A stretch of DNA of 17,763 nt from Bdellovibrio sp. (GCA_019104905.1 JAHRXB010000143.1:1-17763), one strand, 5' to 3'. Numbered from the stretch's first letter, positions 1 to 9,354 are shown. The notes: generated from the sequence alone by a model not told the origin. Translations and numbers: made by a program.

Positions 1-532
1 CAGAATCTGGACTGTGACACTTCAAACATTTGGGCTGAAGAATCTTGGTCATTAAAGTCTGATAGTTCAAAGGCATTTGCTCAATTGGCGTGTTCTCGGG
101 ACTTTCTTGCGGATTGTCCGCGACTCCTTTACAAGCTGCCAAATCTCCCACGCGGGTTGTGGAAGTCTCGGGCGCCCCCTGCTGAATCCAACTATCTAAA
201 ATCGCTTTGCGACAATCAGATAACGGAGCATAACCGTTTTTTGCCGGAGGCATTGTGTTGGCATGAATCTCGGTTCGGACGGTGTTGAGATTTTGTTGAG
301 TTGAAGACAAACTTCCCAACTCTGGCGCGGAATGTCCCACATGACAAGACATGCAGGAGCTCAAAACCGAACTCTTCATCAGATTCCAATCAATCAAAGC
401 CGACTCACTAATAGGAGCGGATTGTTTTCCATTTTGCCCTCCCAAAGCATTGGGATCTTTCACGACGTTGTAGTTACAACCGCAAAAGAAAAGGACGGAG
501 CTACAAATAATAATGGAGTATAAACCACGCAT
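1..532 (-). CDS. Heme-binding (c-type cytochrome) lipoprotein, partial
   Basis: The frame starts at ATG 532 and runs off the left edge, giving 177 codons. AGGAGG lies 6 bases before the start. The N-terminus is a hydrophobic signal ending FFCGC, so Cys19 is the likely lipidated residue (a Phe at -3 is a slightly unusual lipobox). Two heme c motifs are visible: CMSCH (60-64) and CLKCH (169-173). Between them are a Met-Pro-Pro (94-96), a common distal heme ligand region, and DSWIQQGAP (113-121), typical of the cytochrome domains in planctomycete-type and related heme lipoproteins. The second CXXCH seems to begin a second domain outside the window. It overlaps the upstream barrel gene by 32 bases, so the two are probably translationally coupled. 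Role inferred: envelope electron transfer. The partner and substrate are unknown. Confidence 0.85.
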   Translation of the reverse strand, partial: MRGLYSIIICSSVLFFCGCNYNVVKDPNALGGQNGKQSAPISESALIDWNLMKSSVLSSCMSCHVGHSAPELGSLSSTQQNLNTVRTEIHANTMPPAKNGYAPLSDCRKAILDSWIQQGAPETSTTRVGDLAACKGVADNPQESPENTPIEQMPLNYQTLMTKILQPKCLKCHSPDS

Positions 533-1574
533 AGTCGGCCTCCTGCCCAGCAAGGGCTAAAGAATTTTGTTTTGTCCAAGTCCCGGTGAATTCAAAGTGA
601 GGACGAGGATAGAATTGAAAACCGATACCATAACGATTCACTTCCGTGCTGGTATCACTGGCGTCACCCTTCTGATACTCGCCCACGATCAAAGCATCAA
701 AGCCCTTAAAAAGGGTGTAACCCAACTTGTTATAGGTCACAAAACTGTGGGTGGTTGTGGAAGAGCTTTTTTTGTCCTGCCAATCCAGTTCATTGACCCA
801 GTAAAGACGAGGAGAAAAGCCCAGAATCATCCAAGTACCATAGAGATCTCGATCAAACCCATCGCTCTGCCCACGCCAATAATTCAGAGCCACTTTGTAG
901 CGATCTGCAAAAAAATACTGGGCTTGAAGAATGTACGAAGTCTCTGGATCATCGACCTCTACTTGCTTTGCCATACTGACATTGGATGTCCACTGCTCCC
1001 CGGTCCACTGAACCTCGGCCACATTTCGAGTCGCCCCCAGCCCCAGTCCCGTGAAGGACCGCGCAAAAGCAACATGCTCCAAACCATAGACCCCAAACTG
1101 AGGTACAAAGCGCCCCGCGCGAAGGGACACTTCATCTTGCGGTTTCCACATGCCATAATAAGAGGTGCCGTAGGGGTACCAGACTTCATCTTCTAATTGT
1201 CCAAGAGTCAGCACCAATGCCCCTTGGTCCCTGACAAAGCCGACGGACATATCCGCCTGCATTTTGATAAAACGCCCCGTTTTAACGGCGGCGTTTTCTT
1301 TGTGAACTTGAACCCCGCGAATATCGCCCCCGACCAGAATCCACTGCTCCAGGGTTTCGCGATCCACGGCTCCATGAAGAAAGCCCGCCTCTTTCTCAGT
1401 CCCCCAGGTGCTCAGCACCTCTGAAGACAGACTGCGCCCATAGGAAGTCAACAGACCTCCTCCCGAAGGAGACACATGGCAGGCCGAACAATTATTATAC
1501 TGAAAACGCGTGAGCTCGGGAAAAGCCCACGCGCGCGTTCCAAACAATATCACTAAGAGCGAAATCCATTTCAT
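501..1574 (-). CDS. Outer-membrane beta-barrel protein with one N-terminal heme c motif
   Basis: This 357-residue protein has a signal peptide (cleavage likely after AWA, residue 17), then directly a heme motif CSACH at 29-33 within a Gly/Ser-rich stretch. The rest (about 90-357) has alternating aromatic/polar strands and short turns, a porin-like segment RAGRFVPQFGVYG, and a C-terminus ending WFILHYYL, all consistent with an outer-membrane barrel of about 14-18 strands. The heme Cys-X-X-Cys-His is seen directly; the barrel is inferred from strand pattern. It starts 7 bases after the YceI stop and its end overlaps the heme lipoprotein gene by 32 bases. It may form an electron conduit or a cofactor-loaded pore. 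A non-porin barrel with a structural heme is also possible. Only weak Shine-Dalgarno sequence precedes the ATG, as expected for a coupled gene. Confidence 0.8.
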   Translation of the reverse strand: MKWISLLVILFGTRAWAFPELTRFQYNNCSACHVSPSGGGLLTSYGRSLSSEVLSTWGTEKEAGFLHGAVDRETLEQWILVGGDIRGVQVHKENAAVKTGRFIKMQADMSVGFVRDQGALVLTLGQLEDEVWYPYGTSYYGMWKPQDEVSLRAGRFVPQFGVYGLEHVAFARSFTGLGLGATRNVAEVQWTGEQWTSNVSMAKQVEVDDPETSYILQAQYFFADRYKVALNYWRGQSDGFDRDLYGTWMILGFSPRLYWVNELDWQDKKSSSTTTHSFVTYNKLGYTLFKGFDALIVGEYQKGDASDTSTEVNRYGIGFQFYPRPHFEFTGTWTKQNSLALAGQEADYAWFILHYYL

Positions 1575-1581
1575 AAAGAAC

Positions 1582-2142
1582 TCACTTTAATACCGTGAAG
1601 GACGTCTCAATATCCACCTTATCCGCAACCTTCAGTCCCGCATACGCCGGGATATCAATGTTGAACTCGGACAACTTAACAGAGTACTTTGCTTTGACAT
1701 TGAGATTCTTGCCATCGGCCTCAACATCAAAAACTCCCTCAACCGGTTTCGAGATTCCGTGAAAAGCCAGCGTTCCCGTGAACTTCTGACCATCCAACTT
1801 CCCTTCGATCTCAGCAGGGGCTTTTGCCAATTCAAAACTATTTAAAGTCAAAGTCGCCGTCGGATAAGACTCCACCTCAAGATATTTGTTCTTCATGTGT
1901 TCATCACGAAGATCAATTCCTGTGTTGAGACTGCGCAGGTCCACCTTCAACTCTCCAGAAACTTTTTTATTATCGATGGCGATCTTACCCTCAGGGCCGC
2001 TGCCTTCTCCACCAATGCGAAGCATGGCGGGCTTTCCGATAGCAAGAAATTTCATCTTCCCTGAACTTGCACGCAAATCGATCGTCGCTGCGTGCACAAT
2101 GCCTGATACCAATAAAACACTGAGAAAAATCGCTCGTTTCAT
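1582..2142 (-). CDS. YceI family periplasmic lipocalin-like protein
   Basis: This 186-residue protein begins with a signal peptide, MKRAIFLSVLLVSGIVHA, cleaved after residue 18. The family signature is clear: a charged segment LRDEHMKNKYLEV (about 79-91) followed by ESYPTATLTL, then the strand-rich FHGISKPVEG region. YceI proteins are single-domain antiparallel barrels that bind long isoprenoid or amphiphilic molecules in the periplasm, and many sit beside cytochromes, notably cytochrome b561. Length matches the family. GAAGGGGG lies just upstream of ATG 2142, and the preceding gene stops 12 bases away, so it is the second gene of the operon. A role in carrying a lipid-like molecule (for example a quinone) for the neighbouring heme proteins is inference only. 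Confidence 0.92.
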   Translation of the reverse strand: MKRAIFLSVLLVSGIVHAATIDLRASSGKMKFLAIGKPAMLRIGGEGSGPEGKIAIDNKKVSGELKVDLRSLNTGIDLRDEHMKNKYLEVESYPTATLTLNSFELAKAPAEIEGKLDGQKFTGTLAFHGISKPVEGVFDVEADGKNLNVKAKYSVKLSEFNIDIPAYAGLKVADKVDIETSFTVLK

Positions 2143-2154
2143 AAAGCCCCCTTC

Positions 2155-2700
2155 TTAGAAGCCTTGAGAAATTACTTTTCCATCCTGATCCATGTGGATA
2201 GAGTAAGTTTGTCCGTTATTAAGATTCACTAGGAACAAAACGCCCGTCGCTTCTTTCTGAATCTCAACAGATTGAACACTTTGTGCGACCATCACGTTAT
2301 CAGCAGACTCGGCCAAGTGGTCCACAATCGCCTCTGCACCCAAATCCAAAATTGTCGCCGCATTGGCGCCATCAAGAAGAGGTCCGTGCGGGAAACGAGA
2401 AACAAAATTTGCAGAAGCGGACGTCGCTTTGCCGGCTTGATCAAAGGTCATCTCGAGAGTATTGGGGTTGCTCTCATCGGCAGAGGGAGAATACATCTTC
2501 ACACGGAATCCACCAGACTCTTGAGTCACCTCGACAGTTGTGACATCTGTTAGATAGCTAGCATCGATCTTTCCTTTACTGACAAGACCGGCAAGCTGAT
2601 AGGAGGACTTTTCTACGACATGCATAGGGGTAATCACTTTCCCCGCGAACGCTGCTACAGAAGCTAAAACTACGGCGACAGATACAAATACCTTTTTCAT
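2155..2700 (-). CDS. Secreted protein of unknown function, first gene of cytochrome/YceI operon
   Basis: I do not recognise this 181-residue protein. It has a clear signal peptide (MKKVFVSVAVVLASVAAFA, about 19 residues). The mature part is acidic and strand-rich with no cysteines and no transmembrane segment. The C-terminal part, VLFLVNLNNGQTYSIHMDQD, resembles the repeated strand-turn pattern of PepSY-like domains, but this is a faint likeness. AAGGAG sits 7 bases before ATG 2700, a strong ribosome binding site, and it heads the operon leading to YceI and the heme proteins, so it is presumably a periplasmic accessory to that system. Confidence 0.75.
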   Translation of the reverse strand: MKKVFVSVAVVLASVAAFAGKVITPMHVVEKSSYQLAGLVSKGKIDASYLTDVTTVEVTQESGGFRVKMYSPSADESNPNTLEMTFDQAGKATSASANFVSRFPHGPLLDGANAATILDLGAEAIVDHLAESADNVMVAQSVQSVEIQKEATGVLFLVNLNNGQTYSIHMDQDGKVISQGF

Positions 2701-3021
2701 GGAATTCTCCTTATGGTTTGTGGGAAAGAGCCTTCACAGCCCTTTCCATGCTCTATTCATCATCCCAAAGAGAAGAAGACTCAATTTGAATTTGTTAAAT
2801 TAGTATTGAGATATTTTAGCATTACTAAAATTACATAAGTGACATCTTCATCGCGCTCTCATTTCGAGCACGAGTGAATACGGAGAGCCCACCACTCAGA
2901 ACCTTATGATCACAATCAGCCTAGACAACTGTTCTAAATGAAAAAAATATCTAAGAATTGATATTCATTGCTGCATAAATCGCAACTTGTTAATCACCCA
3001 GCGCAATAACTCGGAGGCGTT
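2701..3021. other. Divergent intergenic region, no gene seen
   Basis: This 321-base stretch separates the minus-strand cytochrome/YceI operon from the plus-strand cytochrome at 3022. No frame on either strand looks coding. It is markedly AT-rich between about 2780 and 2840 and again between 2935 and 2990. It holds a dyad at 2813-2831 (separate entry) and a weaker inverted repeat GGAAAG (2723-2728)/CTTTCC (2742-2747) in the leader of the minus-strand operon. Both promoters must lie here, but I found no convincing -35/-10 pair for either. Confidence 0.7.
2813..2831. promoter_or_regulatory. Perfect 7-bp dyad, candidate operator
   Basis: ATTTTAG-CATTA-CTAAAAT is a perfect 7-base-arm dyad with a 5-base centre, in the AT-rich part of the divergent region. 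Its spacing suits a dimeric regulator. It lies 113 bases upstream of the minus-strand start and 191 bases upstream of the plus-strand start. It does not match the FNR or CRP consensus. The dyad is seen directly; its function is inferred. Confidence 0.35.
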
Positions 3022-3429
3022 ATGAAAAAATTTGTTCTTATAGTTACTCTTATTGTCTCTAGCAATGTTCATGCGGAAGAGCCCCGCCTAAAAACGCTCA
3101 TGGCAACAATGGGAGGACACGCCCAAGGAATTTTATCCGGAATTCTATATGAAGACTATGATGTAATTCAAAACGCCGTGGCCTGGGTTAACAATCACGA
3201 ACAACCCACTGGCGATCTTGCGATGATAAAAAAAGAACTCGGTCTCGAAGTGCTCAGATTCAAATGGTACGATACTCAAGCCCACAATGCCGCAAATGCC
3301 ATTGGAGAAGCTGCCATTGCTAGAAATATGAAAGAGGTTTCTAGAAATTATGGAATTATGATTTATAACTGCACCAAATGTCACGAAGCCTTCAGAGAAC
3401 GACTTCGCAACGTCTTACACAAAGAGTAG
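3022..3429 (+). CDS. Small periplasmic c-type cytochrome, helical-bundle type
   Basis: This 135-residue protein has a signal peptide ending NVHA (residue 18). The only heme motif, CTKCH (117-121), sits near the C-terminus, as in the cytochrome c'/c556 four-helix-bundle family. Met27 or Met30 in the first helix (LMATMGGH) is the likely distal ligand region. The body is predicted helical throughout. GGAGG precedes ATG 3022 by 6 bases. It diverges from the cytochrome/YceI operon and ends just before a strong terminator, so it is probably transcribed alone. It is likely a one-electron carrier in the periplasm; the partner is unknown. Confidence 0.88.
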   Translation: MKKFVLIVTLIVSSNVHAEEPRLKTLMATMGGHAQGILSGILYEDYDVIQNAVAWVNNHEQPTGDLAMIKKELGLEVLRFKWYDTQAHNAANAIGEAAIARNMKEVSRNYGIMIYNCTKCHEAFRERLRNVLHKE

Positions 3430-3449
3430 AACTTGCTTTCAAAGTCAAA

Positions 3450-3486
3450 AAAAGAAAAAGCCACTTATGAAGTGGCTTTTTCTTTT
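3450..3486. terminator. Bidirectional rho-independent terminator
   Basis: A perfect 17-base stem with a 3-base loop (ATG) has GCCACTT/AAGTGGC at its core and A-run and T-run flanks. It lies between the convergent cytochrome (ending 3429) and polA (ending 3510), so it can stop transcription from both sides. Confidence 0.93.
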
Positions 3487-3509
3487 ATACAGCTTGGCTA
3501 TCAAAAAAA

Positions 3510-6080
3510 TCAATGAGCCTCGTCCCAGTTGTCGCCGATAGCATAGTTCACTTTCAATGGAACACGCAGCTTCATCACGTTCTCCATGATCGACACAAGA
3601 TGCGAAGCATGTTTTTTTAAATTCTCTTCAGTCTCTTCGAAAATCAACTCATCATGCACCTGCAAGAGCATGCGCACGGGCACTTTCTCAAAAACTTCGA
3701 TCATGGCCTTTTTCACCAAGTCACTGGCGGTCCCTTGAATCGGAGCATTGATAGCAGCTCGTTCGCCGAATTTTTTTAGCGCCATATTCTTGGACTTCAG
3801 CTCGTCGATATAACGGCGGCGACCAAACAACGTTTCCACATAACCCTTTTCATGAGCTTGTTTGATAGTGCCGTCGATATATTCCCGAACATTTTTAAAA
3901 CGAGTGAAGTAACGATCGATGATATCCTTCGCCTCGGTTCGAGAAATTCCCAGATTCTCAGCAAGGCCAAAAGCTCCTTGTCCATAGGCGATTCCAAAGT
4001 TCACCGCCTTGGCTGAACGACGAAGTTCTGAGGTCACTTCTTTTAAAGGCACGCCGTAAATCTCTGCCGCAGTGGCCGCGTGAATATCTAAATCTTCAGC
4101 GAAGGCTTTGCAGAGGTTCGGATCTTCCGAAATATGCGCCAAAATGCGAAGTTCGATTTGCGAATAGTCCACCGACAACAGCTTCATACGAGGAGCAGCA
4201 ATAAACGCCTTGCGCACTTGCTGGCCCCGTTCGGTGCGAATCGGAATGTTCTGCAAGTTGGGCTGAGTGCTGGAAAGGCGCCCAGTGGTGGTCAACGCTT
4301 GATTGAAGCTGGTGTGCACGCGATCGTCCTTAGGATCAATCATCTCGGGTAAGGCATCAACATACGTCGACTTGAGCTTTGCAAGCTCGCGCCACTGCAA
4401 AATCAATTTTGCAATCGGATGCTCAAGTCCCAACAAGACCTCTTCATCCGTCGAATAGCCTGTCTTGGTTTTTTTGCCGACAGGAAGCTTCAGCTTTTCA
4501 AACAGGATGACTCCCAGTTGTTTGGGGCTTCCCACGTTAAAGGACTCTCCGGCTTCAGAGTGAATCTGCTTTTCAAGCTGTTCAATTTCTGTCTTGAGCT
4601 CGACACTTTGTTTTGCCAAAAGCTCTTTATCAACACGAATTCCCAAGCGCTCCATGGACAACAGAACGCGAGCCAGAGGAAGATCTAATTCTTGGTAGAT
4701 CTTTTCACTTCCCACCGCCTTTAGTTCCTGAGTTAGAGTCGCTGCTAAATTTCGATGAGCATTATAAAGCGCCGAGGGCGAAGCCATCTCTGGCAAAACA
4801 TCGGCCATATAGCGCGTATAGATCTTGCCAAAATCGGACGTATCACCCGCCTTCAACACATAGGCCGCGAGCTGCGAATCCCAGACCGCCATCGGCGTCT
4901 TGGCGCCAATCTTATGCCACAAAGATTTTAAATCAAATCCACGCCAGCGCACCTGAAAGGTGTCCGTCAGCTTCCCCAGATATTCTGAATCGGAAACTTC
5001 CAAAATTTCTGTCTCGGTGCCAATGAAAACTCCGCGCTGGTCTGAGAATCCCCACAAGGTTTGGTGCTCTGACAAAATTTCAGCCAATTCGCGGGTGTTG
5101 AGAGTTCTTTCAGTAAAATGCTTATCATCTTTAGCAATCACCAATGTCGGAGTAGGCTCTTCCGCCTGGGCCGACGCTCCACTTTCGTGGGGCACCTTCT
5201 TCACGGGCACCGGAGCCACGTCTGGGCTTGTGGTGCCGAAAAAACTTTTTTCAAACGACTTAAAGTTCAGCTCGTGTAGAAGTTCTTTTAACTCTTCAGA
5301 CTTAAATGGTTGCAGTCTGTAGGCTTCGTAGTCCTCGGGGACCGTCACGTCGGTTACGATGGTCACCAGCTTCTTGGACATAAAAGCATTGTCTTTAGAG
5401 GCAATTAGCTTTTCGCGAATGCTTTTACTCTCGACCTTGTCGATGTTCTCATAAATATCTTCAAGAGTTTTAAACTGCTCTAAAAGCTTAATCGCTCCCT
5501 TTTCACCGATGCCCTTGACTCCCGGAACATTGTCAGAGGTATCGCCGACGATGGACAGATAATCGATGAATTGATCGGGGCGAACTCCCCATTTTTCAAA
5601 GACACCTTGAGCATCATAACGTACGTCCTTCATGGTATCGTAAAGCCACACATGCGGACCCACCAATTGGCCGAAGTCTTTATCGCCACTGACGATGAAC
5701 ACTTCCATGTTGTGATGGCGCCCCCACTTGGTCAGACCTCCAATAATATCATCGGCCTCATAACCCGGGATTTCAAAGGCGGGAATCCCCATGAGGTCCG
5801 CTAACTTCTTGAAGTAAGGTACTTGTTTAGCTAAATCTTCGGGCATCTCCGTGCGATGGGCTTTATAACCCTCATACATTTGCTTGCGGAAGGATGGCTC
5901 TTTACGATCAAAACAAAAAACCAAATACTCGGGCTTTTCTTCCTTCATAAGTTTGATGATCATAGACAGAAAACCATAAATGGCGTTCACAGGAAGCCCC
6001 GAGGGGGCTGTCAACGGGCGGATCGCGTAAAAGGCGCGAAAGAACATGGCACTGACGTCCACGAGATAGAGTTTTTTCAT
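3510..6080 (-). CDS. polA: DNA polymerase I
   Basis: This family-A polymerase (856 aa from ATG 6080) does gap filling and primer removal in replication and repair. The N-terminal 5' nuclease domain (about 1-290) keeps its metal-binding motifs (LVDVSAMFFRAF, GYEADD, SGDKD) and the helix-hairpin-helix GVKGIGEKGA. Polymerase motifs are intact: motif A DYSQIELR (about 638), O-helix RRSAKAVNFGIAYG (about 687) and motif C VHDE (about 809). The middle domain (about 300-450) lacks the proofreading DxE motif: where it is expected the sequence reads LWGFSDQRG, so 3'-5' exonuclease is probably lost. I chose ATG 6080 because GGGAG lies 6 bases upstream; an in-frame TTG at 6098 has no ribosome binding site. 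It is the last gene of the minus-strand run. Confidence 0.97.
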   Translation of the reverse strand: MKKLYLVDVSAMFFRAFYAIRPLTAPSGLPVNAIYGFLSMIIKLMKEEKPEYLVFCFDRKEPSFRKQMYEGYKAHRTEMPEDLAKQVPYFKKLADLMGIPAFEIPGYEADDIIGGLTKWGRHHNMEVFIVSGDKDFGQLVGPHVWLYDTMKDVRYDAQGVFEKWGVRPDQFIDYLSIVGDTSDNVPGVKGIGEKGAIKLLEQFKTLEDIYENIDKVESKSIREKLIASKDNAFMSKKLVTIVTDVTVPEDYEAYRLQPFKSEELKELLHELNFKSFEKSFFGTTSPDVAPVPVKKVPHESGASAQAEEPTPTLVIAKDDKHFTERTLNTRELAEILSEHQTLWGFSDQRGVFIGTETEILEVSDSEYLGKLTDTFQVRWRGFDLKSLWHKIGAKTPMAVWDSQLAAYVLKAGDTSDFGKIYTRYMADVLPEMASPSALYNAHRNLAATLTQELKAVGSEKIYQELDLPLARVLLSMERLGIRVDKELLAKQSVELKTEIEQLEKQIHSEAGESFNVGSPKQLGVILFEKLKLPVGKKTKTGYSTDEEVLLGLEHPIAKLILQWRELAKLKSTYVDALPEMIDPKDDRVHTSFNQALTTTGRLSSTQPNLQNIPIRTERGQQVRKAFIAAPRMKLLSVDYSQIELRILAHISEDPNLCKAFAEDLDIHAATAAEIYGVPLKEVTSELRRSAKAVNFGIAYGQGAFGLAENLGISRTEAKDIIDRYFTRFKNVREYIDGTIKQAHEKGYVETLFGRRRYIDELKSKNMALKKFGERAAINAPIQGTASDLVKKAMIEVFEKVPVRMLLQVHDELIFEETEENLKKHASHLVSIMENVMKLRVPLKVNYAIGDNWDEAH

Positions 6081-6088
6081 TTGAGTCT

Positions 6089-6117
6089 CCCAGTGCAAAA
6101 CTTATCTCTACACTGGG
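6089..6117 (-). promoter_or_regulatory. Hairpin in polA leader overlapping the ribosome binding site
   Basis: On the minus strand CCCAGTG (6117-6111) and CACTGGG (6095-6089) form a perfect 7-bp stem with a 15-base loop. The 3' arm includes the GGG of the GGGAG ribosome binding site of polA. Folding would hide part of that site. Seen directly; regulation is inferred. Confidence 0.45.
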
Positions 6118-6141
6118 CCGTCATTCTTGTCGACGACTGGC

Positions 6142-6441
6142 TTATTCTAAGTCTTCTTTGACGCGAGAAAAATCGATTTGCTCTAAGGCATTTTTATCAC
6201 ATTGATGTTCAGCAAAAGGCGCGTATTTCACTTCATCACAGCAAGCCTCGGCTTGACGAAGAATCAGCTCAAGTTCGTTTTTGATAGACACTTCAATATG
6301 ACAGTGTCCTTCTTCCCAAGATTCAATTTCTTCTGAAGAGCAGTGCAAGTGATGAGCAAGGTCGGAACGGCTCCAGCCTAAGCGAAGACGAAGGGTGCGA
6401 AGAGATTCTTTGTTCCAGTCTAATGTGTGATTATCAACCAT
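6142..6441 (-). CDS. Small Cys-rich helix-turn-helix (XRE-like) protein
   Basis: From ATG 6441 the product is 99 residues, with GAGG 5 bases upstream. An earlier in-frame ATG (6507) overlaps a perfect TATAAT, so the shorter start fits better. Residues about 10-55 form an XRE/Cro-like DNA-binding fold: LRLGWSRSDLAHHLHCSSEE, then IESWEEGHCHIE, the usual last-helix pattern (xWExG). The C-terminal third is acidic and includes ACCDE and HQCDK. Five cysteines and several histidines in a 99-residue cytosolic protein are unusual and could bind metal or sense redox. It sits between ftsB and polA. Target and role are unknown. Confidence 0.8.
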   Translation of the reverse strand: MVDNHTLDWNKESLRTLRLRLGWSRSDLAHHLHCSSEEIESWEEGHCHIEVSIKNELELILRQAEACCDEVKYAPFAEHQCDKNALEQIDFSRVKEDLE

Positions 6442-6498
6442 ATAAACCTCTAAATTTATTGCCTTATTAGCATCAATTAGAGCAGCAATACTAGTCGT

Positions 6499-6504
6499 AT
6501 TATA
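6499..6504 (-). promoter_or_regulatory. Perfect -10 box TATAAT before the HTH gene
   Basis: TATAAT reads on the minus strand, preceded by TG. A start of transcription near 6492 would leave a leader of about 50 bases to ATG 6441. No good -35 is visible, so this would act mainly through the -10. It lies in the gap after ftsB. Confidence 0.4.
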
Positions 6505-6539
6505 CATGGGAGACAGCAGGTAATGCGATGGGCTAAGGC

Positions 6540-6845
6540 CTATTGTTCAGGAAAAACAAAAACAAGGTCGTGCTCTCCCGCCAGATCCAATTTATCGCGA
6601 GCCTGGCGCTCAATAAAGGCGGGATCTTTGGCTTGCCTCAACTGGCCCGACAGGTTGGAAATATTCTCACGAGTCTGCTGAATCTCTGCGTTAATGCGAT
6701 CGAAATCCCGATGAAGGCCCCAGAGTCTGAAGAGGTTTCCATTAAGAACAATGGAAACTGAAAAAACCACAAGACAGCACATCGCCACCTTCGTGGGTTG
6801 ATTTAAAAAGCGGCGAAGACCTACGGCAAACTGAGTGTAAGACAT
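6540..6845 (-). CDS. ftsB: Cell division protein FtsB / septum formation initiator (DivIC family)
   Basis: This 101-residue single-pass protein has a short cytoplasmic N-terminus, a transmembrane helix (about 19-38), a coiled coil (about 45-75, FDRINAEIQQTRENISNL) and the family's C-terminal motif IERQARDKLDLAGEHDLVFV followed by FPE. In the divisome FtsB pairs with FtsL and FtsQ and helps activate septal peptidoglycan synthesis. Length is normal for the family. It follows eno on the same strand, as in E. coli and many other bacteria, which strongly supports the assignment. No clear ribosome binding site precedes ATG 6845. The 97-base gap from eno contains a hairpin. Confidence 0.93.
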   Translation of the reverse strand: MSYTQFAVGLRRFLNQPTKVAMCCLVVFSVSIVLNGNLFRLWGLHRDFDRINAEIQQTRENISNLSGQLRQAKDPAFIERQARDKLDLAGEHDLVFVFPEQ

Positions 6846-6893
6846 GAGTTTATTCTAACGCTCATTTATTTGTGCTGGCTACAGGACTGAAGA

Positions 6894-6932
6894 CCAGAGT
6901 CACTGACATCTTCCGTGGATGCCAGCGACTGG
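6894..6932 (-). promoter_or_regulatory. RNA hairpin between eno and ftsB
   Basis: On the transcribed (minus) strand AGTC-G-CTG-G-CATC (6930-6918) pairs with GATG-T-CAG-T-GACT (6910-6898) through a 7-base loop. The two mismatches in the plus strand become G-U wobbles in this transcript, giving a 13-bp stem, with an outer CC/GG possible across a 2-base bulge. No T-run follows, so it is not a standard terminator. Confidence 0.5.
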
Positions 6933-6942
6933 AAGGAAAAAA

Positions 6943-9229
<2,287 letters not shown>

Positions 9230-9271
9230 GAAGGAAGTCTTAACGTATATTCCCCCGAGAAGAAAGACGAG

Positions 9272-9354
9272 AAAGGTGCCTGTTTCTTTTTTGGGTCTAC
9301 GCCGCGTCATTGCTTGTGACGCAGTGTAGACCCAAAAAAGAAGCAGGCACCTTT
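9272..9354. repeat. Large near-perfect inverted repeat (38-bp arms)
   Basis: Arms 9272-9309 and 9317-9354 pair with only three mismatches around a 7-base loop (TTGCTTG). The outer part contains GGTGCCTG(T/C)TTC, then a six-T run, GGGTCTAC, then GCGTCA near the loop. In RNA from the plus strand two mismatches are G-U wobbles; in minus-strand RNA one is. The right end overlaps the stop codon of the CpaF-like gene, and the left part lies in the upstream section of the next frame. It resembles a palindromic mobile repeat (REP/MITE class), but it may simply act as a terminator. No transposase lies nearby. Confidence 0.85.

Noticed and set aside
567..1196. Plus-strand open frame of 209 codons
   Set aside because: It is antisense to the heme barrel gene, has no ribosome binding site and an unlikely protein sequence; a shadow frame.
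4613..5026. Plus-strand frame of 137 codons inside polA
   Set aside because: It lies opposite the polA middle domain; Pro/Arg-rich composition typical of a shadow frame.
6081..6098. TTG start for polA six codons upstream
   Set aside because: No ribosome binding site before it; its codons include the GGGAG that serves ATG 6080.
6442..6507. ATG 6507 start for the HTH protein
   Set aside because: It coincides with a TATAAT and lacks a ribosome binding site, whereas ATG 6441 has GAGG at good distance.
9230..9310. Upstream extension of the coiled-coil protein to ATG 9310
   Set aside because: The first codons fall inside the inverted repeat and there is no ribosome binding site; the open frame is most likely accidental.
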